A DNA stretch of 64,000 nt from Bartonella phoceensis (GTDB lineage: Bacteria; Pseudomonadota; Alphaproteobacteria; Rhizobiales; Rhizobiaceae). Each line of letters starts with the position of its first letter. Within the stretch, counting starts at the first letter, position 1. The notes under the pieces are model-generated. The model saw nothing but the letters and a program-made list of their open reading frames with translations. It ran no database searches and was not told where the DNA came from. Below, piece by piece: positions 1-9,104 of this stretch. The stretch lies in NCBI RefSeq assembly GCF_902825145.1, contig NZ_CADEAD010000002.1, forward strand, positions 310,001-374,000, written 5' to 3'. Both the position numbers and the translations under genes were made by a program.

Positions 1-777
1 AAAAAAGTTTCTGATTCAGCACAAATGCGTTCCCCTACTTATCGTTTGGCTTATATTGATCAAGAATTTATGATGCGTCCTGAATTACGTTCACAACGTA
101 TTGGTCTTGAGTTTTTAAAGCCAGAATTAACGCTTCAAGAATATGGTATTCAATCAACCGTTGTTTTATTTGGTGGTGCCCGTATTCCTGCGCCTGAGCA
201 AGAAGCGTGGGCAGCAAAAAATGAAACGCAAAAGAAAAATTTGCATAGTATGTCGCATTATTACGATGAGGCAAGAGAATTTGCACGTTTGTGTTCACGC
301 TATTCTGCCACAACCGAGTATCGTGAATTTGTGATTGTCACAGGGGGAGGACCAGGGATAATGGAAGCGGGAAATCGTGGTGCCATTGATGCTGATGCAC
401 CAACGATTGGTTTAAATATTGTTTTACCGCATGAACAAGAGCCTAATTCTTATGTGACACCACATTTATGTTTTAATTTTCATTATTTGGGGATGCGTAA
501 AATGCATTTTCTCATGCGGGCGAAAGCATTAGCTGTTTTTCCTGGAGGGTTTGGTACTCTAGATGAGTTGTTTGAAACATTAACTTTAATACAGACAGGA
601 CGGATGAAACAAGTTCCGATTTTACTTTTTGGCAAAGAATTTTGGAACAAAGTGGTCAATTTTGATTATTTGTCAGCGCAAGGTACTATCTCTCCTTCCG
701 ATGTTGATTTGGTAAAATTTGTCGATACAGCAACTGAAGCTTTTGAAGAAATTTGTGCTTTTCATACACTTCCTTAA
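1..777 (+). CDS. LOG-family (TIGR00730/'lysine decarboxylase-like') Rossmann protein, 5' end cut by window
   Basis: The reading frame is open from base 1, so the true start probably lies before the window; the first ATG inside is at 25 and gives 250 residues. Counting from that ATG, the protein shows the two LOG-family signatures: GGGPGIMEAGNRGA at about 107-120 and PGGFGTLDE at about 173-181, which in characterised members form the nucleotide-phosphate site. Family members are cytosolic phosphoribohydrolases that release free bases from nucleoside monophosphates (cytokinin-type LOG activity) or are nucleotide-binding proteins of unknown role; many are misannotated as lysine decarboxylases. 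Which substrate this one uses cannot be read from the sequence. It converges on truA, with 31 bases between the stops. Confidence 0.85.
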   Translation, partial: KKVSDSAQMRSPTYRLAYIDQEFMMRPELRSQRIGLEFLKPELTLQEYGIQSTVVLFGGARIPAPEQEAWAAKNETQKKNLHSMSHYYDEAREFARLCSRYSATTEYREFVIVTGGGPGIMEAGNRGAIDADAPTIGLNIVLPHEQEPNSYVTPHLCFNFHYLGMRKMHFLMRAKALAVFPGGFGTLDELFETLTLIQTGRMKQVPILLFGKEFWNKVVNFDYLSAQGTISPSDVDLVKFVDTATEAFEEICAFHTLP

Positions 778-808
778 TCACTTTTGAAGAAGTAACTTTG
801 CAAGATAG

Positions 809-1552
809 TTAATATTCCACTTTGGTCAAATAAAGCCCTGAAGGGGGTGCGACAACACCACAACGTGTACGGTCTTTAGCGTGAAGAGCTGCTTCAAGAT
901 CTTGAGCCGTCCAGCGCCCAATACCAACTTCCATAAGGCTCCCTGCAAATGAACGGATTTGATGATGAAGAAAAGAACGCGCTTGTGCATAGAGAAAAAT
1001 TTCTTCTCCTTCTCTTTGAACATCAAGGCGTTCAAGAGTACGGATAGGACTTTTGGCTTGGCAATGTACTGAGCGAAAAGTTGTAAAGTCATGTTTTCCT
1101 ACAAGTTTTTGGGCTGCTTCATGCATGGCTTGCGCATTAAGGGGTTTTGGCAACCACCACACGCGTTTGGCATTGAGAGCTGGTGGCGAGCGGCGATTGA
1201 GAATTTTAAAAAGATAATGGCGTTTGATTGCGGAAAATCTTGCATCAAAGCTATCAGAAACATTTTCTACATTCAAGATTGCAATATCTTCACCTTGTTT
1301 TTGTAAATATGCATTGAGTGCATCACGAACAGTATACGTCGGCCAACTTTTTTCAAAATCAACATGTGTAACTTGTCCTGTAGCGTGTACACCTGCATCA
1401 GTTCGACCTGCTGTCGTAATGGTTAATTGTTGGCCACAAAAGCTAAAAAGTACCTGTTCAAGAGCTCCTTGGATAGTGTGAAGCCCTACTTGACGTTGCC
1501 AGCCAGCATAATTTGATCCATCATATTCAAGAGTAAGTTTAAAACGTGGCAT
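809..1552 (-). CDS. truA: tRNA pseudouridine(38-40) synthase TruA
   Basis: TruA converts uridines 38-40 of the tRNA anticodon arm to pseudouridine. The 247-residue product begins [12 protein letters not shown] and carries the [12 protein letters not shown] motif, whose Asp52 is the catalytic aspartate. The [12 protein letters not shown] segment near the N terminus is also typical. The frame extends 35 codons further upstream into fmt, but the ATG at 1552 restores the usual family length and puts the start one base after the fmt stop. That tight spacing indicates translational coupling in a def-fmt-truA operon, a translation-related set common in alphaproteobacteria. Confidence 0.95.
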   Translation of the reverse strand: MPRFKLTLEYDGSNYAGWQRQVGLHTIQGALEQVLFSFCGQQLTITTAGRTDAGVHATGQVTHVDFEKSWPTYTVRDALNAYLQKQGEDIAILNVENVSDSFDARFSAIKRHYLFKILNRRSPPALNAKRVWWLPKPLNAQAMHEAAQKLVGKHDFTTFRSVHCQAKSPIRTLERLDVQREGEEIFLYAQARSFLHHQIRSFAGSLMEVGIGRWTAQDLEAALHAKDRTRCGVVAPPSGLYLTKVEY

Positions 1553-1553
1553 T

Positions 1554-2483
1554 TTAAAAAACAGCAGAGATATGAGCGCCTCGCAAAAAGGTTGCATTCT
1601 CAAGAATTTTACCACCAGATCTTTGGAGATGGGTGATTTCAAGACGTCCTTGTCCACAATGGATAATCAAAGAATCTGGTTCTATTCGACCAATTTCAAG
1701 AGAAGGACCTGTTGTTAAGCGGCTTCCAAGAATTTTTACGCGTTCTTCTTTTTCACCGATAATCATGTTACACCAGCAACCAGGATAGGGCAAAAGTGCA
1801 CGAATATATCTGTGAATACATTCTGCAGATTTTGTCCAATCAATGCGGGTCTCTTCCTTTGTGATTTTTGAGGCATAGGTTACGTCGTTATCTGGTTGTG
1901 GGGTAAGTTTAAGCTGACCTTTTTCAAGAGCTGAGAGAGCTTCTACCATAAGTTTTGCACCTATATGTGAAAGTTTATCTGAAAGTTCAGAGGCGGTCAT
2001 GGTATCGGTGATAGGGATGGAATGGGAGAGAGCGATAGGTCCTGTATCAAGTCCTTCATCCATTTTCATAATCATCATCCCTGTTTCTTTATCACCAGCC
2101 ATAATTGCACGCTGAATAGGTGCAGCGCCACGCCAACGTGGCAAGAGTGAAGCATGTGCATTAAAACAACCAAAACGTGGTGCCTCAAGGATAGGTTTCG
2201 GTAAGAGGAGTCCATAAGCAACAACAACAGCAACGTCAACACAAAGTGCTGCAAATTGTGCTTGCTGTTCAGTTGTTTTCAGTGTTTGGGGCGTGAATAC
2301 AGGAATGGATTTTTCTTGTGCTGCATTTTGAATCGCTGAAGGGATCAGTTTAAGACCACGACGCCCTGCTGGGCGAGGAGGTTGGCTGTAAACAGCTACA
2401 ATCTCATGGCCTGCGTCTAACAAAGCATGTAAAATGGGAACAGAAAAATGAGGTGTTCCCATAAAACTTAACCGTAATGCCAT
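1554..2483 (-). CDS. fmt: Methionyl-tRNA formyltransferase
   Basis: Fmt transfers the formyl group of 10-formyl-tetrahydrofolate to initiator Met-tRNA. The 309-residue length is normal for the family. The catalytic set is visible: Asn108 and His110 in [18 protein letters not shown] and Asp146 in EGLDTGPI. The C-terminal OB-like tRNA-binding domain follows from about residue 205. Its ATG shares one base with the def stop codon (TAATG), so the two are probably translationally coupled. Def later removes the formyl group Fmt adds, so the pair acts on the same cycle. Confidence 0.97.
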   Translation of the reverse strand: MALRLSFMGTPHFSVPILHALLDAGHEIVAVYSQPPRPAGRRGLKLIPSAIQNAAQEKSIPVFTPQTLKTTEQQAQFAALCVDVAVVVAYGLLLPKPILEAPRFGCFNAHASLLPRWRGAAPIQRAIMAGDKETGMMIMKMDEGLDTGPIALSHSIPITDTMTASELSDKLSHIGAKLMVEALSALEKGQLKLTPQPDNDVTYASKITKEETRIDWTKSAECIHRYIRALLPYPGCWCNMIIGEKEERVKILGSRLTTGPSLEIGRIEPDSLIIHCGQGRLEITHLQRSGGKILENATFLRGAHISAVF

Positions 2484-3013
2484 TACAAAACTGATTCCTG
2501 TGTATTGTTTTCTTTTGCGCGTTTTTTAAATTTTCGTATTACCATATCGCGTTTGATTTTTGAAATATAGTCAATAAAAAGACGACCATCTAAATGATCC
2601 ATTTCATGCTGTAAGCAAGTGGCTAGAAGATGATCTGCTTCTATTTCTGTTTGTTTCCCTTCGCGATCTATATAGCGAACACAGAGGCGTTTGGGACGTT
2701 CCACATCTGCGTAATATTCAGGAATAGAGAGACAGCCTTCTTTGTAAATATTGCGCTCATCTGAAAGCCATAAGATTTCTGGGTTTATAATAACAAGCGG
2801 ATTTTTCGGGGTATCATTCCCAGAGACATCTATGACCAACATGCGTAGAGGTATACCGACTTGAATAGCAGCAAGACCAACACCTCCGGCATGATACATG
2901 GTTTCCACCATATCATCAGCAAGGGTTTGAACAGCTGAATCAACATGCTCTACAGGTTTAGACACTTCCCGCAAAATCGGGTCTGGTAAAATAACTAAAG
3001 GTTTAATCGGCAT
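2483..3013 (-). CDS. def: Peptide deformylase
   Basis: Def removes the N-formyl group from nascent proteins and is a Fe2+/Zn2+ enzyme. From the ATG at 3013 (176 residues) all three family motifs are present: GVGLAAIQ at 44-51, EGCLS with metal ligand Cys94, and HEMDH at 136-140 giving the two His ligands and the catalytic Glu. A GTG two codons upstream (3019) is an alternative start; neither has a strong Shine-Dalgarno. It heads the def-fmt-truA operon and is divergent from rmuC with only 44 bases between starts, so the two promoters must be packed closely or overlap. Confidence 0.96.
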   Translation of the reverse strand: MPIKPLVILPDPILREVSKPVEHVDSAVQTLADDMVETMYHAGGVGLAAIQVGIPLRMLVIDVSGNDTPKNPLVIINPEILWLSDERNIYKEGCLSIPEYYADVERPKRLCVRYIDREGKQTEIEADHLLATCLQHEMDHLDGRLFIDYISKIKRDMVIRKFKKRAKENNTQESVL

Positions 3014-3057
3014 AAGCACAGCTTAATCAATGCTTTGTTATGGGTCAATATTGAATA

Positions 3058-4287
3058 ATGAATCTTGCGCTTTTTTATATTAAGAGCGTTATATTATTTT
3101 CCATGTTTGATTCGTTTTTTTCTTTCATGCTCGCTGATGAGTCTTTTGTTAAACTAAGTGCTTTGTTTTTACTGGTAATTTTTTGCTTAGTATTTTTGAT
3201 GTTGATACATTCTCATCGGAAAAAAGCACTCTGGCAAAGAGAAGCTGCTGAACGCGCCCGTGAAACACAAATGCAGATAACTGCATTACTCAAAACACAA
3301 GCTGAAATGCAAGGACGGATGCAAACCATGGCAGAAATTTTTGGTCAAAGACAGGCTGAATTGAATAAGTCACTAAGTGAGCAGCTCAATGGGATGACAG
3401 CCAATTTGGGTCAAACGCTTCAGATACAGACCAAATCAACCTATGAAAATTTAAATCGTTTACAAGAGCGTTTAGCGGTGATTGATGCAGCACAAAATAA
3501 TATCCAGTCACTTACAGGTCAAGTTGTTCAGCTACAGGCTATTTTAAGCAATAAACAGACGCGTGGTACTTTTGGTCAAGGACGGATGGAAGCAATTATT
3601 GCCGATGCTCTACCAGCAAATGCTTATGCTTTTCAGGCCGTTCTCTCAAATGGAAAGCGGCCAGATTGTCTCATTTATATGCCCAATAAAGCACCTTCTC
3701 TTGTTGTTGATGCTAAATTTCCTCTAGAAGCCTGGAATGCTATGCGTAAAGCAATGACAGCTCAAGAACGTCAAGAGGCAGAACGCCAATTTCGTACCAA
3801 CATGGAAGTTCATATTCGTGATATTGCACAAAAATATTTAATTCCTGGAGAAACATACGACACTGCTTTTCTCTTTGTGCCATCGGAATCTATTTTTGCC
3901 ACAATCTATGAGGATTTTGAACCATTGGTACAAAAAGCCAACCGCGCACATGTGATCGTTGTATCACCATCTTTGTTGATGCTTTCTGTTCAGGTTGTAC
4001 AAACCATTATGAAAGATGCACGGATGCGTGAACAAGCGAATTTGATTCAGTCAGAAGTAGCAAAATTAATGGAAGATTTTGGACGAATGGATAGCCGTGT
4101 TCGTGCATTACAGAAGCATTTTTACAAAGCAGGTGAAGATATAGAGGGAATTTTAATATCATCTTCCAAAATTATGAAACGGGCTAACCGCATTGAAAAT
4201 TTTGAATTAAAGGACAATAATTCTGAACCAACGACAATGACAACATCTGTTCAGTCACAAACATTGTGTTTTGTTGATGAGGAGTAA
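3058..4287 (+). CDS. rmuC: RmuC-family DNA recombination protein
   Basis: RmuC proteins are predicted PD-(D/E)XK-like nucleases that limit inversions at short inverted repeats; their exact biochemistry is poorly defined. The 409-residue protein has one hydrophobic segment at about 30-50 (LFLLVIFCLVFLMLI), then a long Gln/Ala/Glu-rich coiled-coil region to about 165. The conserved RmuC core follows and includes GRPD-like SNGKRPDCLIY and LVVDAKFPLEAWNAM. The N-terminal anchor plus coiled coil is the usual layout. The start is uncertain: ATG 3058 has no good ribosome-binding site, and an ATG at 3103 is an alternative that keeps the membrane segment. It sits divergent to def. Confidence 0.88.
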   Translation: MNLALFYIKSVILFSMFDSFFSFMLADESFVKLSALFLLVIFCLVFLMLIHSHRKKALWQREAAERARETQMQITALLKTQAEMQGRMQTMAEIFGQRQAELNKSLSEQLNGMTANLGQTLQIQTKSTYENLNRLQERLAVIDAAQNNIQSLTGQVVQLQAILSNKQTRGTFGQGRMEAIIADALPANAYAFQAVLSNGKRPDCLIYMPNKAPSLVVDAKFPLEAWNAMRKAMTAQERQEAERQFRTNMEVHIRDIAQKYLIPGETYDTAFLFVPSESIFATIYEDFEPLVQKANRAHVIVVSPSLLMLSVQVVQTIMKDARMREQANLIQSEVAKLMEDFGRMDSRVRALQKHFYKAGEDIEGILISSSKIMKRANRIENFELKDNNSEPTTMTTSVQSQTLCFVDEE

Positions 4288-4388
4288 GACAAGATTCTCA
4301 GTATTATTGATATAGTTATACCCTTTATGGATTGGTAATGATTTTTTAGTACCCATACCTCATTATTTTAATGAGAGGAAGAAAGAAT

Positions 4389-4976
4389 ATGCGACACCTT
4401 TTGTTTTTAGGGGCATTGGTGTTTCTGCTGGAAGGTTGTGCCACAACTGTCCCGATTTATACAAACAATGCTTGTGCCGTTTTAGCTCAAAAAGACAGTT
4501 TTTTTGATAATTGGGGAAAGGCTTCTAAAAGAGCAGAAATGCGCTACGGGATTCCTATGCCTATTATTCTTGCAACCATTAATATGGAATCGAGTTTTCG
4601 TCATAATGCACGTCCTCCACGCACAAAATTGCTTGGTTTTATTCCCTGGAAGCGCCGATCGACAGCTTATGGTTATTCTCAAGCGCTTGACAGCACGTGG
4701 GCAATGTATCTCCGCTCTACAGGAAGGTCTTTTGCACGGCGTACGAATTTTGCAGATGCCGCTGATTTTGTTGCTTGGTACCATCGCCAAACTGTTCAGC
4801 GTAATGGTGTGAGGTTTGATGATGCATATAACCTTTATTTAAATTATCATATGGGGCATGGTGGGTATGCGCGCAGTAAGGAGCGAGTGAGTAGTGCACT
4901 TGTACAGGCTGCCCAGCGTATGGCAAGAATGTCTAGACAATACGATCAGCAATTAAAAGCATGTGGGCGGCGGTAG
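4389..4976 (+). CDS. Lipoprotein with lysozyme-like (SLT-type) transglycosylase fold
   Basis: From ATG 4389 the protein has 195 residues. A GAGAGGAAGAAAG ribosome-binding site lies directly upstream of this ATG, so the in-frame ATG at 4371, which overlaps that site, is unlikely. A lipoprotein signal peptide ends in LLEGC, with Cys17 as the lipidation site, so it should be membrane-anchored and periplasmic. The stretch ILATINMESSFRHNARPP resembles the catalytic-Glu region of lytic transglycosylases (Glu67), and the following YGYSQALDSTW resembles the AYGLMQ-type motif. I infer a peptidoglycan-active or lysozyme-fold protein; no activity can be proven from sequence, and similar Hyphomicrobiales proteins are usually annotated only as SLT-domain lipoproteins. 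Confidence 0.75.
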   Translation: MRHLLFLGALVFLLEGCATTVPIYTNNACAVLAQKDSFFDNWGKASKRAEMRYGIPMPIILATINMESSFRHNARPPRTKLLGFIPWKRRSTAYGYSQALDSTWAMYLRSTGRSFARRTNFADAADFVAWYHRQTVQRNGVRFDDAYNLYLNYHMGHGGYARSKERVSSALVQAAQRMARMSRQYDQQLKACGRR

Positions 4977-5514
4977 GAAAGATTATCAGAATACATGATC
5001 AAAAATTGAGTTGATTCGCAATTGGCTTAAGGACGGAATTTCTCATAAGCAGAATAAGCAGCTGTCGCTTTTTTGATCAGACAAATTACATAAATCCATA
5101 TAACAGAAAATTCTTTCAATGCATTTGAGAACATAACGAAAAGGTTTTTTTCAACAAACTTTTGTGAAACAGAAAATGTAAGATTAAGAGGTAACACGTT
5201 CAATCTAAAAGATTGCTAACAGAATAATACAAAATAGCACCAATCAGAAAAGCTCTTTCTTTATAAAAGCCAAACACTAGAGTGTAAAAGTGAAAAAAGA
5301 ATAGATACTACCATACAAAAAGGTTGATAACCTATACCTATAAGAGAGAGCGTGGAGTTAAGTGTGATCGCACTTTTTGATTAAAGCAGTTACAGTATCT
5401 CTGAAACTGGAATGATTTTTTTCCAATTTATTCATAAAAAACTACAATACCACACTTTCTCAGGCATGGTCGACAAAATTTGTAAGGATACCCAATGATT
5501 TTTTATGAAACAAT
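4977..5514. other. Intergenic stretch without a recognisable gene
   Basis: About 540 AT-rich bases lie between the converging lipoprotein gene and the DUF1150 gene. I see no frame with a credible start, ribosome-binding site or family motif. A weak hairpin followed by T residues (AAGC/GCTT, near 5057-5074) could end the lipoprotein transcript. A small imperfect palindrome AGTGTGATCGCACT at about 5361-5374 precedes TTTTTG. Neither is strong enough to call as a terminator. Confidence 0.5.
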
Positions 5515-5766
5515 CTAGTGTAGAGTTACAATTTGTAGCTCATGCTCATCAGCTCCTGCAAGAGCGATAGAGCGTTCATCAGATAAAATAATTGGATAAC
5601 CTGTCTCACCAAAAAGAGCCCATATTGTAATGCCTGGGGTCATTGGTGGAAGATCTGGAAAGTTTTTAGCAAGATCGTCTGTACAAACTTTTTTTAAATA
5701 AGCGATCTGCCCTGCCTCAAAGTAAGACGTGTTATGCAACGACACATTTTGTTTATGCTCTCCCAT
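5515..5766 (-). CDS. DUF1150 family small protein
   Basis: The 83-residue acidic protein matches the alphaproteobacterial DUF1150 family: an ALFGETGYPIILSDERSIALAGADEHELQIVTLH-like C terminus and a central PPMTPGITIWALF segment. The function is unknown. The start ATG at 5766 has an AAGGAA site upstream. It lies 26 bases downstream of the small heat-shock gene on the same strand, and this Hsp20-DUF1150 pairing recurs in Hyphomicrobiales. I therefore infer co-expression and a possible accessory role in the stress response. Confidence 0.85.
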   Translation of the reverse strand: MGEHKQNVSLHNTSYFEAGQIAYLKKVCTDDLAKNFPDLPPMTPGITIWALFGETGYPIILSDERSIALAGADEHELQIVTLH

Positions 5767-5792
5767 TTCATTGTTCCTTTACGCCTTGATTT

Positions 5793-6224
5793 TTATGACT
5801 CATCACTACTGACTTTAATCGGAATCTGTTTTATTTGTTTTTTTGATTTTGGTTGATGTAGATTAATTGATAAAAGACCATTTTTCAACTCGGCATTTGT
5901 AACGTGTATTCCTTCAGCGAGAACAAAGGTCCGTTGGAATTGGCGAGCCGCTATCCCATGATACAGATATTGGTGATTTTGATTGTCTGTTTGCTTGCCA
6001 TGAATGATCAGTTGATTGTCATCGAGCAAGATGTTGAGATTATTGACTTTAAATCCAGCAACTGCCAAAGTTATGCGTATATGGTTTGCATTGTTGTTTT
6101 TGTGTAAACGCTCAATATTATAAGCTGGATAAGTTTCATCAGCTTTACCAATACGTCGCAGTATTTTTTCTACCGTTTCAAATCCTAAAAGAAAGGGATT
6201 GGAGAAAGGCGTCACATGTGTCAT
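5793..6224 (-). CDS. Small heat-shock protein, Hsp20/IbpA type
   Basis: This is an ATP-independent holdase of the Hsp20 family, cytosolic, that keeps unfolding proteins soluble. The 143-residue product starts at ATG 6224, which has GAGGAA eight bases upstream; a TTG six codons further out overlaps that site and is rejected. The alpha-crystallin domain runs from about residue 30 to 125, with YNIERL, ITLAVAGFKVNNLNI and LKNGLLSINL blocks. A C-terminal IPIKV supplies the I-x-I/V oligomerisation motif. It resembles the IbpA class found in Hyphomicrobiales. Its upstream region is shared with the divergent nth gene. I did not identify a ROSE-type thermosensor. Confidence 0.92.
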   Translation of the reverse strand: MTHVTPFSNPFLLGFETVEKILRRIGKADETYPAYNIERLHKNNNANHIRITLAVAGFKVNNLNILLDDNQLIIHGKQTDNQNHQYLYHGIAARQFQRTFVLAEGIHVTNAELKNGLLSINLHQPKSKKQIKQIPIKVSSDES

Positions 6225-6342
6225 TGTGAAATTCCTCTTCAAAGCGGTTTTGTTTGACCAAGCTCTTAAAAAGTGTTTGCTGCATTCCCCTCATATGGCG
6301 AGTGTGGATGATAACTTCAAGAGAGCAGATAGAGAGAGTTCA

Positions 6343-7083
6343 ATGACTCAAAAAGCAATAAAATTGTTAAAGACGCAAGAATCTTCTGGAATATTGTATG
6401 CAGAAGATGAAATTGAAGAAATATTTCGCCGTTTTTCTGTTCAACGTCCGATACCTAAGAGTGATCTTTTCTATACCAATGTTTTTACTCTTTTGGTTGC
6501 GGTTGTTCTTTCGGCTCAGGCAACAGATACGAGTGTTAATAAAGCAACACAAGAATTATTTCGCCTCGCGGATCAACCAGAAAAGATGGTAGCATTAGGA
6601 GAAGAAGAGATTGCACGTTACATTCGTACGATTGGTCTTTGGCGTGCTAAAGCGCGTAATGTTTATGCGCTTTGTAGCTTTTTAATTGATCACTATGGCG
6701 GTAAAGTGCCTAATACGCGTGAAGCACTTATGGCCCTTCCTGGAGTGGGGCGTAAAACGGCGAATGTTGTTTTGAATGTTGCTTTTGGTCATCTTACACT
6801 GGCAGTAGATACGCATATTTTCCGCCTGGGGAACCGTCTTGGTTTAGCACCTGGCAAAACACCAGAAATTGTCGAAGAAAAGTTGCTCAAGATTATACCG
6901 ATCCATTATCTTCGTCATGCGCATCATTGGCTCATTTTGCATGGGCGTTATATTTGTCAAGCGCGTAAAGCACAATGTACACGATGTATTATTGCTGATC
7001 TCTGTAAAGCAACAATCAAAACAAATGCAATTCCAGCGCCTTTGGTTGAAGTTCAAGGCAATGGAGCTCCCATTTTTTTTTGA
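6343..7083 (+). CDS. nth: Endonuclease III (DNA glycosylase/AP lyase)
   Basis: Nth excises oxidised pyrimidines and nicks the abasic site in base-excision repair. From ATG 6343 the protein has 246 residues. It shows the helix-hairpin-helix LPGVGRKTANVVL with catalytic Lys138, then Asp156 in LAVDTHIFR. The 4Fe-4S ligand set C-x6-C-x2-C-x5-C is complete in CQARKAQCTRCIIADLC. A GAGAGAG stretch just before 6343 supports that start; ATG 6295 is an alternative, while starts further upstream would run into hsp20. The gene is divergent from hsp20, and its stop codon overlaps the -35 element of the rpmI promoter. Confidence 0.95.
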   Translation: MTQKAIKLLKTQESSGILYAEDEIEEIFRRFSVQRPIPKSDLFYTNVFTLLVAVVLSAQATDTSVNKATQELFRLADQPEKMVALGEEEIARYIRTIGLWRAKARNVYALCSFLIDHYGGKVPNTREALMALPGVGRKTANVVLNVAFGHLTLAVDTHIFRLGNRLGLAPGKTPEIVEEKLLKIIPIHYLRHAHHWLILHGRYICQARKAQCTRCIIADLCKATIKTNAIPAPLVEVQGNGAPIFF

Positions 7084-7109
7084 TACACTCTTGCTATTTT
7101 CTGTATACT
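7080..7109 (+). promoter_or_regulatory. Sigma-70-type promoter for rpmI-rplT
   Basis: TTGATA at 7080-7085 and TATACT at 7104-7109 are separated by 18 bases, each matching the housekeeping consensus at five of six positions. The element overlaps the nth stop codon and lies 145 bases before the rpmI start, leaving a leader of about 137 bases. It was identified by eye; no start site has been mapped. Confidence 0.6.
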
Positions 7110-7115
7110 AGCTTA

Positions 7116-7253
7116 TGAGAAAGCTGTTAGAACCGCCCGGCAGGGCATGCCGTGGCTGTTTAAATGCTTGTTCAAGCGTCGGTCCGCTTGAGTCAGTAAA
7201 TTCTCTTTAATAAATTAAAGTTGTTAATGAATGAAATTGTATGGAGTAGCAAA
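7116..7253 (+). promoter_or_regulatory. Structured leader of rpmI-rplT (candidate autoregulatory RNA)
   Basis: The untranslated leader holds two short GC-rich hairpins in otherwise AT-rich DNA. One is CGGCA/TGCCG at 7138-7142 and 7148-7152; the other is CAAGCG/CGCTTG at 7173-7178 and 7185-7190. The rpmI-rplT mRNA is autoregulated by ribosomal protein L20 in several bacteria, so an L20-binding leader is a reasonable inference. I do not recognise the known L20 leader consensus here. Confidence 0.4.
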
Positions 7254-7457
7254 ATGCCCAAGATGAAGACCAAATCATCCGCTAAAAAGCGGTTTAAAAT
7301 CACTGCGTCAGGCAAAGTTAAGGTTGCAGCTGCCGGTAAACGTCATGGTATGATTAAACGTTCGAATAAATTTATTCGCGATGCACGTGGAACAATGCTT
7401 TTGTGTGAACAAGATGCCAGAAAAGTTATGCACTATTATTTGCCGAATGGTTTTTAA
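7254..7457 (+). CDS. rpmI: 50S ribosomal protein L35
   Basis: The 67-residue basic protein begins [15 protein letters not shown], the standard L35 N terminus, and continues through [18 protein letters not shown]. The start ATG 7254 is preceded by GGAG; the frame reads further upstream, but the family length fixes this start. It is followed 33 bases later by rplT, the usual L35-L20 pair of the large subunit. infC, which precedes rpmI in many bacteria, is not here: nth lies upstream. Confidence 0.97.
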   Translation: MPKMKTKSSAKKRFKITASGKVKVAAAGKRHGMIKRSNKFIRDARGTMLLCEQDARKVMHYYLPNGF

Positions 7458-7490
7458 ATCTGACGCTTTTGATTTTTAGGAGAGTATTAC

Positions 7491-7892
7491 ATGGCACGTG
7501 TAAAAAGAGGTGTGACAGCGCACGCTAAACACAAAAAAGTTCTGAAACAGGCTGAGGGTTTTTACGGTCGGCGTAAAAATACCGTTCGTGCAGCAAAGGC
7601 GGCGGTAGATCGTTCAAAACAGTATTCTTATCGTGATCGCAAAAATAGAAAGCGTAATTTCCGCGCTTTGTGGATTCAGAGAATTAATGCGGCTGTTCGC
7701 GCAGAGGGCTTAACTTATGGGCGCTTTATTGATGGTTTATCGAAAGCGGGTATCGAGGTTGATCGTAAAGTTCTTTCAGATATAGCGATTCACGAAAAGG
7801 CAGCATTTTCTGCTTTAGTTTCTTCTGCAAAGAAGGCTTTGGAATATCTGAAAAACACAACGCCTAATGCTTTTGAAGGCGCTGTCAAATAA
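7491..7892 (+). CDS. rplT: 50S ribosomal protein L20
   Basis: L20 binds 23S rRNA early in large-subunit assembly and in several species represses its own operon. The 133-residue protein has the typical N terminus [19 protein letters not shown], the [14 protein letters not shown] block and [27 protein letters not shown] C-terminal domain, and is slightly longer at the C terminus than the E. coli protein. A GGAGAG site precedes the ATG. A strong terminator follows 38 bases after the stop. Confidence 0.98.
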   Translation: MARVKRGVTAHAKHKKVLKQAEGFYGRRKNTVRAAKAAVDRSKQYSYRDRKNRKRNFRALWIQRINAAVRAEGLTYGRFIDGLSKAGIEVDRKVLSDIAIHEKAAFSALVSSAKKALEYLKNTTPNAFEGAVK

Positions 7893-7930
7893 GCCAGTCG
7901 TGTTTCTTAAAGCATTTATTTATTCGGGTT

Positions 7931-7964
7931 CCCGTACTGGTTTATTGCTAGTGCGGGTTTTTTC
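7931..7964 (+). terminator. Intrinsic terminator after rplT
   Basis: CCCGTACT (7931-7938) pairs with AGTGCGGG (7950-7957), with one G-U pair, and is followed by a run of six T residues. It separates the ribosomal-protein transcript from pheS, 25 bases further on. Confidence 0.8.
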
Positions 7965-7988
7965 TATTCAAGAAAAGTAGGCAAAGAT

Positions 7989-9062
7989 ATGAGAGACATT
8001 GAGCGTCTGGAACAAGAAATTTGTTTAGCTTTAGAGGCAGCTAGTGATGAACAGGCACTTGAAATAGTGCGTATTGCGGCATTAGGCAAAAAAGGCAGCA
8101 TATCTGAAAAATTAAAGGCATTAGGAAAAATGGATGCTGAAGAGCGCCAAAAAGTCGGACCAGTTCTTAATGGGATAAAAAATCGCATTTTAGAATTATG
8201 GACGCAAAAGCGTGATCTTCTGAAATGCCAGGCAATGAATGCACGCCTTTCTCGTGAGGCGGTTGATATAACTCTACCTGTACGTTCTTCACCTGTAGAA
8301 CGAGGGCGCATTCATCCTGTCTCACAGGTTATTGAAGAAATTATAGCCATTTATACAAAAATGGGTTTTTCCCTTGCAGAGGGACCAGATATTGAAACGG
8401 ATTATTATAATTTTACGGCATTGAATTTTCCTGAGGGTCATCCAGCGCGCGAAATGCATGATACTTTCTTTTTTGATGTTGATGACGCAGGAAAGCGAAA
8501 ATTATTACGTACCCATACATCTCCTGTACAAATTCGTACGATGGAAAAACAAAAAGCACCAATACGTATCATTATTCCTGGAAAAACGTATCGTATGGAT
8601 TCGGATGCAACACATTCACCTATGTTTCATCAGGTAGAAGGTCTTGTAATTGATAAAACCTCTACCATTGCCCATATGATGTGGCTCCATGAGACTTTTT
8701 GTAAAGCTTTTTTTGAAGTTCCTTCAGTAAAGATGCGTTTTCGTCCCTCTTTTTTTCCTTTCACTGAACCGTCTATGGAAGTGGATATCCAATGTGATCG
8801 TTCTGGATCAGAGGTAAAGTTCGGGGAAGGAGAGGGTTGGTTAGAAATCTTAGGATGTGGAATGGTACATCCTCATGTATTAAAGAATGTTGGTTTAGAT
8901 CCCAATGAATATCAAGGTTTCGCGTGGGGCATGGGCATTGATCGCATTGCCATGTTGAAATATGGTATGCCTGATTTACGCGCCTTTTTTGACGCTGATT
9001 TGCGTTGGTTAAATCATTATGGTTTTCGCTGTTTTGATATGCCTGCTTTTTTTCCGGCTTAA
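7989..9062 (+). CDS. pheS: Phenylalanine-tRNA ligase alpha subunit
   Basis: PheS is the catalytic subunit of the alpha2-beta2 class II synthetase that charges tRNA-Phe. The 357-residue protein has an N-terminal coiled-coil tRNA-contact region to about residue 90. The class II core follows: [17 protein letters not shown], motif 2 around [20 protein letters not shown] and motif 3 [17 protein letters not shown]. The residue order matches family members and the length is typical. It is followed after 42 bases by pheT on the same strand, and a terminator separates it from rplT. Confidence 0.97.
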   Translation: MRDIERLEQEICLALEAASDEQALEIVRIAALGKKGSISEKLKALGKMDAEERQKVGPVLNGIKNRILELWTQKRDLLKCQAMNARLSREAVDITLPVRSSPVERGRIHPVSQVIEEIIAIYTKMGFSLAEGPDIETDYYNFTALNFPEGHPAREMHDTFFFDVDDAGKRKLLRTHTSPVQIRTMEKQKAPIRIIIPGKTYRMDSDATHSPMFHQVEGLVIDKTSTIAHMMWLHETFCKAFFEVPSVKMRFRPSFFPFTEPSMEVDIQCDRSGSEVKFGEGEGWLEILGCGMVHPHVLKNVGLDPNEYQGFAWGMGIDRIAMLKYGMPDLRAFFDADLRWLNHYGFRCFDMPAFFPA

Positions 9063-9104
9063 GCAATGTGTGATCTTATCACAGTTTTCATATGAGGTTT
9101 TAAA

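Noticed and set aside
4371..4388. Earlier ATG for the lysozyme-fold lipoprotein
   Set aside because: It overlaps the GAGAGGAAGAAAG ribosome site of the ATG at 4389, which also gives a better signal peptide.
5360..5378. AGTGTGATCGCACT palindrome followed by TTTTTG as a terminator
   Set aside because: No upstream plus-strand gene within 380 bases and the stem is short and imperfect.
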